6,516 nt of DNA, from positions 1-6,516 of the forward strand of contig JABAAD010000039.1 of the NCBI GenBank assembly GCA_014238935.1, in the 5' to 3' direction. Below the pieces are notes generated by a model, which was not told the origin of the DNA, did not search any database, and saw only the letters and a program-made list of their open reading frames with translations. The position numbers and the translations under genes were made by a program. Of the stretch, positions 1-5,962 are shown in pieces (within the stretch, counting starts at the first letter, position 1; each line of letters opens with the position of its first letter). Source of the DNA: Alphaproteobacteria bacterium (GTDB taxonomy: Bacteria; Pseudomonadota; Alphaproteobacteria; JABSOH01; JABAAW01).

Positions 1-15
1 CGTACGCTTCGTACG
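1..15. repeat. Short inverted repeat at the window edge, just downstream of ccrM
   Basis: CGTACG occurs at 1-6 and 10-15 with CTT between. The two copies can pair as a 6-bp stem with a 3-base loop. It lies 18 bases past the ccrM stop codon in the direction of ccrM transcription, so it could be the stem of a terminator. The T-run needed to support that would lie outside the window, so this is only a candidate. Confidence 0.25.
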
Positions 16-33
16 CGCGCTCTGTCCTATGCG

Positions 34-1257
34 TCAAGCGCCTGCTTCGAGCGCAATCGAGCGGTCGACGCGTTGTTCGTGAGCGTCCTTCGTCAAACGC
101 CTTGTGTCTCCTTTCACAGCCTCTTTTTCGTCTCCTTGTTCGGCGCGTCGAATCTTTCGCAACGCCTCTCTCAGATCTTGCAGAGGCACGCGTATGGTTT
201 GTTGTTCCTTGTCCTGAAGGCGATACCAGTAAGTCCAGCCGTTGCAACTCGTCCGTCCCACAAGTTCTGCCGCCCACTGGTGGATGGAGGCGCGGCGTTG
301 CTCGCGAGAAAGCAATCCTTCGGAGGTGACGAGCGCCTGATACCGACGGCACGCACTTTCCAGCATTTCGCCGGGGGCGAGCAGTCCGTTTTCCAGCAAG
401 GCGGCGAAGGGAACATCGCGTGCTTGCTCGCGCGGCTCGGGCAGCAGAAGGCATTCTTGACCAGGCGGGGGAGGGTTGATGCTTCTCAGCCTTTGGCGCG
501 CAGCGCGCACATAGCGTGCCTCGCGCTCGATGCCGATATAGCGACGCCCAAGGACGCGGCAGGCGGCGGCTGTCGTGCCGCTGCCGCAAAAAGGATCCAA
601 CACGACATCGCTCACGCGCGTGCTGGAAAGCAGGACGCGGTAGAGTAGAGAAAGAGGCTTTTGGGTCGGATGAACCTTAATCCCCTCCTTGTCGCGCAGA
701 CGCTCCTTGCCATTGCAGACGGGCAAGTGCCAGTCGCTGCGCATCTGCTTCTCGCCGTTAAGTTGTTTTAGCGCGCGATAGTTGAAGCGATAGCGTGCGT
801 TGCGACCCTTCGCACACCACAAGAGAGTCTCGTGTGCGTTGGTAAACCTTCTGCCGTGAAAGTTCGGCATCGGATTTGTCTTGATCCACAGCACATCGTT
901 GAGAATCCAAAAGCCCAAGTCTTGTAGCAGCGCACCCAAGCGATAGATGTTGTGGTAAGAGCCCATCACCCACAAAGTGCCGTCGTCTTTCAAGAGGCGA
1001 CGCGCTTGGGTGAGCCACGCGCGGTTGAAGGTGTCGTAGTCTTCGAAGCTGGCGAAGCGATCCCAATCTTCGTCCACACCCTCGACCTTCGATTCGTTGG
1101 GACGATGCAACGCTTTGGCGAGCTGCAGAAAGTAGGGAGGATCGGCGAAGAGCATATCGACGCTTTGCTCGGGCAAGCGCGCCATCGTTGTGACGCAGTC
1201 GCCATGCAAAACGCGATCGAGCGTTTGCGACAAGGGGAGAGGGGAAGACGGAGGCAC
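34..1257 (-). CDS. ccrM: CcrM-type DNA adenine-N6 methyltransferase (GANTC specificity expected)
   Basis: The predicted protein (407 aa) is a beta-class N6-adenine methyltransferase that would transfer a methyl group from S-adenosylmethionine to the adenine of GANTC. In alphaproteobacteria CcrM is an orphan, cell-cycle-linked enzyme without a partner nuclease. Visible evidence: catalytic motif DPPY at residues 39-42, then the SAM-binding motif DPFCGSGTT at 221-229, which is beta-class order. Between them are CcrM-like stretches NPMPNFHGRRFTNAHETLLW (128-147), MRSDWHLP (172-179) and KVHPTQKP (194-201). A C-terminal DNA-binding-type domain covers about 280-370, with the family signature CNGWTYW (338-344). 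Caulobacter CcrM is about 358 aa; the excess here is mostly a charged tail after 370. The motif after DPPY reads FLQL, where NLQL is usual. The GTG start at 1257 is preferred because it gives the normal N-terminal spacing to DPPY and an in-frame TAA lies six codons upstream. No Shine-Dalgarno sequence precedes it. No restriction gene is adjacent. Confidence 0.95.
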   Translation of the reverse strand: MPPSSPLPLSQTLDRVLHGDCVTTMARLPEQSVDMLFADPPYFLQLAKALHRPNESKVEGVDEDWDRFASFEDYDTFNRAWLTQARRLLKDDGTLWVMGSYHNIYRLGALLQDLGFWILNDVLWIKTNPMPNFHGRRFTNAHETLLWCAKGRNARYRFNYRALKQLNGEKQMRSDWHLPVCNGKERLRDKEGIKVHPTQKPLSLLYRVLLSSTRVSDVVLDPFCGSGTTAAACRVLGRRYIGIEREARYVRAARQRLRSINPPPPGQECLLLPEPREQARDVPFAALLENGLLAPGEMLESACRRYQALVTSEGLLSREQRRASIHQWAAELVGRTSCNGWTYWYRLQDKEQQTIRVPLQDLREALRKIRRAEQGDEKEAVKGDTRRLTKDAHEQRVDRSIALEAGA

Positions 1258-1262
1258 GGAAC

Positions 1263-1287
1263 TTGTGGCGAGTTATTGTGGCGAGTT
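1263..1287. repeat. Perfect 12-bp direct repeat in the ccrM leader
   Basis: TTGTGGCGAGTT (plus strand) occurs exactly at 1263-1274 and again at 1276-1287, separated by one A, giving a 13-bp period. It lies between the predicted ccrM promoter and its GTG start. If that promoter is real, the repeat falls in the 5' untranslated leader and ends about five bases before the start codon. It could bind a regulator, or act in the mRNA, which would carry two copies of AACTCGCCACAA. It does not match the CtrA half-site pattern TTAA-N7-TTAA and contains no GANTC. Its function is unknown. Confidence 0.6.
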
Positions 1288-1306
1288 GATGTTGTTTTCT
1301 GCCTCC

Positions 1307-1336
1307 ATCATAACAGACAATAGTATGCAGTGTCAA
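1307..1336 (-). promoter_or_regulatory. Predicted sigma70-like promoter for ccrM
   Basis: Read on the minus strand, a perfect -35 TTGACA (1336-1331) is followed by an 18-base spacer and TATGAT (1312-1307), a 5/6 match to the -10 consensus. Transcription would begin near 1300, giving a leader of roughly 43 bases before the GTG at 1257. The -35 hexamer overlaps the rnhB stop codon. This suggests ccrM can be expressed independently of the upstream antiporter-rnhB transcript, in line with the cell-cycle-timed expression known for ccrM in Caulobacter. No GANTC site lies in the promoter region, so I see no sign of direct methylation-dependent GcrA control here. Confidence 0.6.
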
Positions 1337-2073
1337 TCTCCTTTCTGCTTTGCAACGCGGGATCGCGTGTTTGTTGTGCGTCCATGTCGTCCATGCTTTT
1401 GCTCGCCGTTTTGCGTTTCCACGAAAGCGGCGCACGGCGCGAAAGTCCTGCGATGATGCGGCGACAATCCTCCTTCCACCAATGCCTCTAAATGTCGCGG
1501 CACAGGATACCCCTTGTTCTCCCGCCACGCATAACACGGATAGCGCGCGTGCAATTTCAACATCAAACGATCCCGCGCAACCTTGGCAACAATAGACGCA
1601 CAGGCGATCGTCAGAGACTGCGCGTCGCCGCGCACGATAGGCGTGATCGTCTCAGGCGCGGGGACGAGCAATGGAGCGTGCTTGCCGTCAACGAGGCAAG
1701 CGTCTACGCCACGCCCCCGCGATTTCTCCAAAGCGACGCACAGCCGCGCGAAAGCACGCTGCATCGCTTGCAGGCTCGCTTGTAAAATGTTGCGACGCTC
1801 GATGTCTGCAACAGAGGCTGCGCCCAGCGCAACAAGGGCTTGGTTGTGTATCGCGCGCGCTAGGGTTTCTCGCATTAGGGCGGGCAGTTTTTTGCTGTCT
1901 TGTACTTGCTCCAAAAAGGGCGGAGGCGCGTGGAGGATCGAAGGGGGAAAGACCACCGCCGCCGCCACCACGGGACCTGCGATAGGACCGCGTCCGACCT
2001 CGTCGATTCCGGCAACCCATCGTCCTTCTTGTAGACCGTGGCGTATCTCCCAGTGAAAATTTGCGTCGGAGAT
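1333..2073 (-). CDS. rnhB: Ribonuclease HII, apparently starting at ATC
   Basis: RNase HII cuts the RNA strand of RNA:DNA hybrids and starts removal of single ribonucleotides misincorporated in DNA. With the start proposed here (2073) the protein is 246 aa. The signature VAGIDEVGRGPIAGPV is at residues 20-35. The four metal-binding acidic residues appear intact: D24 and E25 in GIDEVGRGP, D129 in LVDGK, and D150 in RGDAQ. SIVAKVARD follows at 160-168 and the conserved ENKGYP at 185-190. The tail after about 215 is basic and variable. Start choice: no ATG, GTG, TTG or CTG occurs in frame between the TAA at 2076-2074 and the catalytic motif. The first conventional codon, GTG at 1971, would remove D24 and E25. 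The codon right after TAA is ATC, 5 bases behind a GGGAGG, and reading from it gives SDANFHWE, typical of RNase HII N-termini. It is probably co-transcribed and coupled with the antiporter. Identity is near certain; the start is inferred. Confidence 0.93.
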   Translation of the reverse strand: MSDANFHWEIRHGLQEGRWVAGIDEVGRGPIAGPVVAAAVVFPPSILHAPPPFLEQVQDSKKLPALMRETLARAIHNQALVALGAASVADIERRNILQASLQAMQRAFARLCVALEKSRGRGVDACLVDGKHAPLLVPAPETITPIVRGDAQSLTIACASIVAKVARDRLMLKLHARYPCYAWRENKGYPVPRHLEALVEGGLSPHHRRTFAPCAAFVETQNGEQKHGRHGRTTNTRSRVAKQKGD

Positions 2074-2084
2074 TTATGCCTCCC
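2071..2084 (-). promoter_or_regulatory. Ribosome binding site and ATC start of rnhB
   Basis: On the minus strand GGGAGG (2084-2079) is followed by CATAA and then ATC (2073-2071). The Shine-Dalgarno strength and 5-base spacing are ideal for starting at this ATC. The TAA within the spacer is the stop codon of the upstream antiporter, so termination and re-initiation would occur at adjacent codons. This site decides the rnhB start, because no standard start codon is available ahead of the catalytic residues. Confidence 0.55.
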
Positions 2085-3420
2085 AGCGTTTTTTATTGGA
2101 TGGTCGCTCCTTTTGCGATTTCTTCCACTCGTCGTGCAGGCGTTGCATTTCTCGTTTGGAAAGACGGCGGCGCGAAAAGGGAGAGAGCGAGACGAGGACG
2201 GTGCGTAAGACGGTGAGCAGTCCGATCTCGCCGCTACGCTCCAGCTTGACGGTGTGCAGGCGGCGCGCGACGGCGACATAGAACGGAGAGGTGATCAGCG
2301 ACAGAACGGTGATGCTGATCAGGTAGTTGAGCAAAGTCTGATCGAGCAAGGCGACGCTGACGGCGGCTGCTCCCATGACGAAGGAAAACTCTCCCATCTG
2401 TCCGAGCAACAAGCTTGCCAAAAAGGCTTCGTCCCACTTTCTGCCTAGAAGGCGTAGCGCGACAATATTGAGAAGCGTCTTGAACAGCGTCGCGCCGACG
2501 AGAATCGTGATGATGACGAAGAAGTTGTTGAAAAGAAACTCCAAGTCGATGAGCAGTCCGATCGAAAGGAAGAAAACCATCAGCAAGACAACCTTGATCG
2601 GCTCGGCGTTCTTGTGCGCGACGTGGCTCTGCGCGCTGTTGCCAATGGTCAATCCCGCGAGAAAAGCGCCGAAGGCAGGCGAGAGCCCCAGCACACCACT
2701 GATCAGCGCGAAGGCGAAACACCACGCCAGCACGGCGAGCGGTGTCAGGTCGCGCTTCGTCATGATCAGATCGGCAAAGGGCATGTTGAAAGATTTTTTT
2801 CGCGTCAGCAGGACGATGACAGCGATCAGTACTGCAATAGAAAAGGACACCTCTAGTGCGATCCTCGTCAGGCTGCCCAAATCGGGCATGCCGCCGTCGC
2901 CGAAGCCCGCGATGATCAGAAGCATCGGCGCAATCGCTAGGTCTTGGGCGATCAGAATGCCGATCACAAGCTGTCCGGTGCGCGTGTTGCTCTCGCCGAT
3001 GCTTTGGACAACCGTGACGGAGACGGCGGTCGAAGAGACGGCGAGGCAGAAGGAGAACAGAAGAATCTGTCCGAGCGAGAGCCCGAAATGCGGTCCCAGC
3101 CACAGCGCGAGCAGAAGGCTCACGACGATTTGCAACACGGTCGCTCCGACAGCCGTCTTCCAAATCTGTCGGAAACTCTGCAACGAGAGCTCGATGCCAA
3201 TGAAATACAGCAGCATGATGACACCGATCTCGGCGAGCGTCTCGATGCTGTCGCGGTTCTGTACCAGTCCCAAGGCGCTCGGTCCTAGCAGGATGCCGGA
3301 GAAGATGTAGCCGATGATCGGCGGCTGGCGGAATTGCACCATCGCCATGCCGCACAAGGTTGCCGTCACCGCGACGACGGCGATACCGAGAAGGTCTGAA
3401 AGTCCATGCATGACACCCAT
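2074..3420 (-). CDS. CPA2-family monovalent cation:proton antiporter (KefB-like membrane domain only)
   Basis: This 448-aa inner-membrane protein is a Na+/H+ exchanger-domain transporter of the CPA2 family, expected to swap K+ or Na+ for H+. It is almost entirely hydrophobic up to about residue 385, consistent with about 12 membrane segments. Family landmarks: QPPIIGYIFSGILLGPSALG (32-51), a Ser/Thr-rich SSTAVSVTVV (129-138), the paired QD of GILIAQDLAIAPML (154-167), SPAFGAFLAGLTIGN (247-261), FFLSIGLLIDLEF (283-295) and LLGQMGEFSFVMG (338-350). The last ~60 residues are a basic cytoplasmic tail. There is no TrkA-N/RCK nucleotide-binding domain, which full-length KefB and KefC (about 600 aa) carry, so regulation by glutathione adducts or NAD(H) is not expected. 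The substrate ion cannot be told from sequence. The ATG at 3420 is used; ATG at 3411 is a near alternative and neither has a strong Shine-Dalgarno sequence. Its stop codon directly abuts rnhB in the same reading frame. Confidence 0.88.
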   Translation of the reverse strand: MGVMHGLSDLLGIAVVAVTATLCGMAMVQFRQPPIIGYIFSGILLGPSALGLVQNRDSIETLAEIGVIMLLYFIGIELSLQSFRQIWKTAVGATVLQIVVSLLLALWLGPHFGLSLGQILLFSFCLAVSSTAVSVTVVQSIGESNTRTGQLVIGILIAQDLAIAPMLLIIAGFGDGGMPDLGSLTRIALEVSFSIAVLIAVIVLLTRKKSFNMPFADLIMTKRDLTPLAVLAWCFAFALISGVLGLSPAFGAFLAGLTIGNSAQSHVAHKNAEPIKVVLLMVFFLSIGLLIDLEFLFNNFFVIITILVGATLFKTLLNIVALRLLGRKWDEAFLASLLLGQMGEFSFVMGAAAVSVALLDQTLLNYLISITVLSLITSPFYVAVARRLHTVKLERSGEIGLLTVLRTVLVSLSPFSRRRLSKREMQRLHDEWKKSQKERPSNKKRWEA

Positions 3421-3449
3421 TCTAGCAAATCGTGACGAAACAGGCTAGA
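3421..3449. repeat. Inverted repeat in the divergent antiporter-dusA gap
   Basis: TCTAGC at 3421-3426 and GCTAGA at 3444-3449 form a perfect 6-bp inverted repeat with 17 bases between. It spans almost the whole 37-bp gap between the antiporter and dus start codons and touches the dus ribosome binding site. The symmetry could mark an operator for both genes, but arms this short can arise by chance. I see no good -35/-10 pair in the gap, so the promoters must at least partly lie inside the opposing coding regions. Confidence 0.3.
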
Positions 3450-3457
3450 AGGAGCGT

Positions 3458-4591
3458 ATGGCTCAAGAAAAGGAGATGATCGTGCATGACGATCTCGCCC
3501 GCCGTCTCGTCGCCGCTCCGATGATGGGGCGCACCGACGCGACGGGATGCGCCTACTTGCGCCAAGTCTTGCCGCGGGCGCTGTTGTTTACCGAGATGAT
3601 TCCCTCAGGCGCGCTCGTCCATGGCGGCGTGCGCGCGCGCGCGCGGTTGCAAGAATACTTCGACTGGCAGGAGGCTTTGGCGGGCACGGCAAGGCAACGG
3701 GCTGCGAGTTCCGTCGACGGGTCTGCAACGAAGAACGGAGGTCTTGTGTTGCAGCTGGGCGGTGGCGATCCTTCTCTGCTTGCCGAGGCGAGCGCGATCG
3801 CGTGCGCCTACCCTTTTTGTGAGATCAATCTGAACTTGGGTTGTCCTTCTCCTCGTGTGACGAAAGGCGGCTTCGGCGCGTGCCTTATGAAGTCGCCCTC
3901 CTTGTCCGCCCGCCTCGTCGCTGCGATGAAGAAGGCGGCAAGGGGGAGGGTGCCTGTCAGCGTCAAGACGCGCATCGGCATCGACGAGGGCTACGACGAA
4001 GAGAACCTGCACGCCTTCGTCGCTGCCTTGTGCGCAGCGGGTTGCGATGTGCTCTACTTGCACGCGCGCAAGGCGTGGCTGAAGGGGGTGAGCGCGAAAG
4101 AAAACCGCACCTTGCCTCCTTTAAAGCCGCAAGTGGCGCGTCGGGTGCAAGAAGCGTGTCCTTCGCTTCCCGTCTTCTATAACGGTGGCATTCAAAGTGT
4201 CAGCGAGGCTGCGGCGACGCTCGATCCTTTTGCGGGTGTCATGGTCGGACGCGCACTATGGCGGTCTCCGTGCGCCTTTGCCGCCAAGACAGAGGCAGAG
4301 CGTCCGCAGTGGCGCAAAGAAATTGCTGAGAATCTACTCTCAGCGATCGAAAGGGTTTTGTCGTCTTCTCGGTCGTCTTCTCGGTCGTCTCCTTGCTCGA
4401 GCCTATCTCCTCGTCTCTCCCGCCGCCTTGCCTTCAGAAGCGCCGCTCGCCTGTCGCGGCGTGCCATGAGCCTCTATCACGGCGAGCCCGACGCAGGCGA
4501 GTGGCGGCGCAGGTTGCAGCGTGCTTGCGAAAAGTTGAAGGAGGCAGAGAAGGCAAGACTTGATTCTTTCTCGCAACAAGAGTACACATAG
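3458..4591 (+). CDS. dusA: tRNA-dihydrouridine synthase, DusA-like
   Basis: This is a cytoplasmic FMN- and NADPH-dependent enzyme that reduces uridine to dihydrouridine in the tRNA D-loop (U20/U20a in E. coli DusA). Visible features: FMN-barrel start LVAAPMMGRTD (17-27), LFTEMIPSGALVHG (43-56), LQLGGGDP (98-105), INLNLGCPSPRVTKGGFGACLM (123-144) with catalytic C142, VKTRIGID (169-176) with K170, and LHARKAWLKGVSAKENR (201-217) with H202. The C-terminal RNA-binding helical part ends in the DusA-like AMSLYHGEPDAGEWRRRLQ (336-354). At 377 aa it exceeds E. coli DusA (about 330-345) because of an insert near 78-95 and a Ser/Arg-rich linker at 302-320. The usual APMMD has Gly in place of Asp at residue 24. 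The ATG at 3458 has AAGGAG only 3 bases upstream. A second in-frame candidate, GTG at 3482, sits 6 bases behind another AAGGAG (3470-3475), so either could be the true start. fliN follows 9 bases downstream. Confidence 0.93.
   Translation: MAQEKEMIVHDDLARRLVAAPMMGRTDATGCAYLRQVLPRALLFTEMIPSGALVHGGVRARARLQEYFDWQEALAGTARQRAASSVDGSATKNGGLVLQLGGGDPSLLAEASAIACAYPFCEINLNLGCPSPRVTKGGFGACLMKSPSLSARLVAAMKKAARGRVPVSVKTRIGIDEGYDEENLHAFVAALCAAGCDVLYLHARKAWLKGVSAKENRTLPPLKPQVARRVQEACPSLPVFYNGGIQSVSEAAATLDPFAGVMVGRALWRSPCAFAAKTEAERPQWRKEIAENLLSAIERVLSSSRSSSRSSPCSSLSPRLSRRLAFRSAARLSRRAMSLYHGEPDAGEWRRRLQRACEKLKEAEKARLDSFSQQEYT
4361..4392. repeat. 12-bp tandem repeat inside dusA
   Basis: TCGTCTTCTCGG is repeated exactly at 4361-4372 and 4373-4384, followed by a partial third copy (TCGTCT at 4385-4390). 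Because 12 is a multiple of three, copy changes would keep the reading frame. It encodes an SSSR-SSSR-SS linker between the flavin barrel and the C-terminal helical region of the DusA-like protein. It probably arose by slippage and lies in a tolerant surface linker. Confidence 0.7.
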
Positions 4592-4600
4592 AGGGGAGTT

Positions 4601-4882
4601 TTGTCCGTCTTCTGTAGCGGGGCGAGTATGGCTTTTGGACGAGAAGAGTTGGCGCTGACGCGCGTTCCGTTGGAAATTTGGGCGGAGATCGGTGCTGCCG
4701 AGCTACGCGTCGGTAGCCTTCTGCAAATCGGTCGCGGCGCGGTCATATCGCTCAACAAGAGCATCGAGGGTGAGGTGGACCTGAAAATCGGCAAGCATAT
4801 CGTCGCGCGCGGCAACCTGCTCGCCAACCGCGAGCACTTCTCGGTGCGCATCACCAAAACCTCCAAGGATATTCACGAATAA
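4601..4882 (+). CDS. fliN: FliN/SpoA-domain protein, probable flagellar C-ring component
   Basis: This short protein (93 aa) is essentially one SpoA domain, as found in FliN of the flagellar motor switch and in related type III secretion C-ring proteins. Family features run from LTRVPLEIWAEIGAAELRVG (residues 19-38) through LLQIGRGAVISLNKSIEGEVDLKIGKHIVARGNLL (40-74) to EHFSVRITKT (78-87), the usual FliN layout. FliN would sit on the cytoplasmic face of the motor, with FliM and FliG, and affect rotation switching and export. Start: TTG at 4601 has GAGG at 4591-4594, 6 bases upstream and overlapping the dusA stop. ATG at 4628 would give 84 aa with a weaker ribosome site and still a whole domain. 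It follows dusA by 9 bp and is probably translated from the same mRNA. No other flagellar gene is visible in the window, which is unusual. A type III secretion paralogue is possible but no such neighbours are seen. Confidence 0.82.
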   Translation: MSVFCSGASMAFGREELALTRVPLEIWAEIGAAELRVGSLLQIGRGAVISLNKSIEGEVDLKIGKHIVARGNLLANREHFSVRITKTSKDIHE

Positions 4883-4902
4883 AAACGAACGAGAGATTGG
4901 GC

Positions 4903-4932
4903 TTGAGTTTGAGATTGAGATTGAGTTTGATC
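4903..4932. repeat. Hexanucleotide tandem repeat in the convergent fliN/zinc-ribbon gap
   Basis: Five consecutive 6-base units begin with TTGA: TTGAGT (4903), TTGAGA (4909), TTGAGA (4915), TTGAGT (4921) and TTGATC (4927). They fill much of the 68-bp gap between the two convergent stop codons. The array is non-coding and probably of slippage origin. I found no G+C-rich hairpin followed by a T-run on either strand in this gap, so no intrinsic terminator is supported. Confidence 0.65.
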
Positions 4933-4950
4933 TTGGCGCGAGCAGCCCTC

Positions 4951-5883
4951 TCACCGACGGACTTCGTCGACGGAGGTAGAGACAGAAGGGGCAGAGGGTT
5001 TCGTGTTGTAGACCTTCAAGCGGCTGCTGCCGAGGTCGAGTTGCTTTTCGAACAGACTCAACAAAGTCAGCGTCAAAGTTGTGCTGGTAGGCTGCGGCAG
5101 ATCGAGCTGCGCGCTATACTCCAGCGCTCCTTTGGCGGGTAGCGTCTCTTGCTTGGGTTCAAAATGGAAGTAGCCCGTCTCTTCGCCGTGCGCGTCGAAA
5201 AAGGTGCCGCGCAAAATCGGCGCAGGTTTCTCCTCGTTCGTGCGGTTGCCGACAAGCACGCGCACATTCAGCAAGTCGCGCGATAGGCGATACTCGCTCA
5301 CAACCTTCACTCGCGTCATGCTGTAGTCGCTTCCGTTCAGCAAGAGTTTGGCAAAGTCGGGGTGGCTCATGTTCAAACGCTCGTAGAAATGGATGGCGTT
5401 CGGAAAACGATGCAAAATCTCGATGGGATAGGTGCGGATGGCGTAGATCAAGGCGAGCAGGAACAATATCCAAATCGACCACGAGAAGGCGAAGCGCAGC
5501 AAGTTGTTGAGCGGCTGTTCGATGTTGCGTTCGGTGAATTGCAACGGAGCAAACGCGTGATGATGATGCTGGGTTAGTGCCTCTATTCGATCGATGGAGT
5601 CTTCTTCCTGCTCTTGCTGGGGTGGCGGAATGCTGGCGGCGCGCGCGAGATCGGGCGGCGGCTTGGAAGCGGCGGCAGGCGAAGAATGCTGCGCAGAGGT
5701 CGAGGCAGAATCAGGCTGAGGCGCGCTTGCCTCCTCCGTTTGAGGCAGCGTGTCGCTCAAGTCTTTTTGCCGCGCCTGCCAAGCCTTGCTGCAGACGGTA
5801 CAACGCACCTTGCGTCCTCGTTTTCCCAAGGCATCAAGGCTCATCTCGAAATACGAGCGGCAACGCGGACACATCAAATACAT
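4951..5883 (-). CDS. MJ0042-type zinc-ribbon, single-pass membrane protein
   Basis: This is a 310-aa protein of unknown function. An N-terminal zinc ribbon carries two CxxC pairs (C5/C8 in MCPRC and C28/C31 in RCTVC) and ends in the W35 region (KAWQAR), as in MJ0042-family domains. A linker rich in Pro, Ala, Ser and Gln (about 40-95) follows, then a four-His run (106-109). One clear membrane segment spans about 131-150. The remaining ~160 residues look like a beta-rich soluble domain of the kind found after the membrane helix in alphaproteobacterial zinc-ribbon proteins (RVKVVSEYRLSRDLLNVRVLVGN, 191-213, and a TLTLTLLSLF stretch). There is no signal peptide, so the zinc ribbon is expected in the cytoplasm and the C-terminal domain in the periplasm. 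The ATG at 5883 is supported by AGGGG 7 bases upstream. Relatives have been seen near ftsE/ftsX or response-regulator genes, but the neighbours here give no such hint. No specific role is assigned. Confidence 0.85.
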   Translation of the reverse strand: MYLMCPRCRSYFEMSLDALGKRGRKVRCTVCSKAWQARQKDLSDTLPQTEEASAPQPDSASTSAQHSSPAAASKPPPDLARAASIPPPQQEQEEDSIDRIEALTQHHHHAFAPLQFTERNIEQPLNNLLRFAFSWSIWILFLLALIYAIRTYPIEILHRFPNAIHFYERLNMSHPDFAKLLLNGSDYSMTRVKVVSEYRLSRDLLNVRVLVGNRTNEEKPAPILRGTFFDAHGEETGYFHFEPKQETLPAKGALEYSAQLDLPQPTSTTLTLTLLSLFEKQLDLGSSRLKVYNTKPSAPSVSTSVDEVRR

Positions 5884-5930
5884 CGTTCACCCCTAAGTGT
5901 TCGCCGATGCGGGCAAAGCCTCTGTCGCCT

Positions 5931-5962
5931 CCTATAGTGCGAGAAAGGCGCCTTCCTGTCAA
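5931..5962 (-). promoter_or_regulatory. Possible promoter for the zinc-ribbon gene
   Basis: On the minus strand a perfect TTGACA (5962-5957) lies upstream of the gene, with TATAGG (5936-5931) 20 bases further on. The -35 is excellent. The -10 matches only 4/6 and the spacer is longer than the usual 16-18. It is the best promoter-like signal for the leftward gene in the 149-bp divergent gap. For the rightward permease, only a weak pair is visible (TTGCTC at 5967 and TAGATT at 5990, 17-base spacer). Confidence 0.35.

Noticed and set aside
73..648. A 191-codon plus-strand open frame opposite ccrM.
   Set aside because: ccrM is unambiguous on the other strand; this frame has no family features.
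34..1257. CcrM as part of a restriction-modification or phage-defence island.
   Set aside because: No endonuclease or defence gene is adjacent. The motif order, C-terminal domain and rnhB neighbour match the housekeeping orphan CcrM of alphaproteobacteria.
2375..3310. A 311-codon open frame on the plus strand opposite the antiporter.
   Set aside because: It is Ser-, Lys- and Arg-rich without recognisable motifs, and is explained by codon bias of the antisense strand.
2234..3355. A 373-codon open frame on the minus strand inside the antiporter gene.
   Set aside because: It is a shifted-frame shadow: rich in Arg, His and Ala with no domain pattern, while the antiporter frame gives an intact, motif-complete membrane protein.
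4954..4969. Short hairpin (CGACG, 5-base loop, CGTCG) near the end of the zinc-ribbon gene as a terminator.
   Set aside because: It lies inside the coding sequence, has only a 5-bp stem, and is not followed by a T-run on either strand.
5555..5575. The His-run in the zinc-ribbon protein as a specific metal-binding module.
   Set aside because: Four histidines in a low-complexity linker coded by repeated CAT/CAC are more simply a codon-repeat expansion; no further metal ligands surround it.
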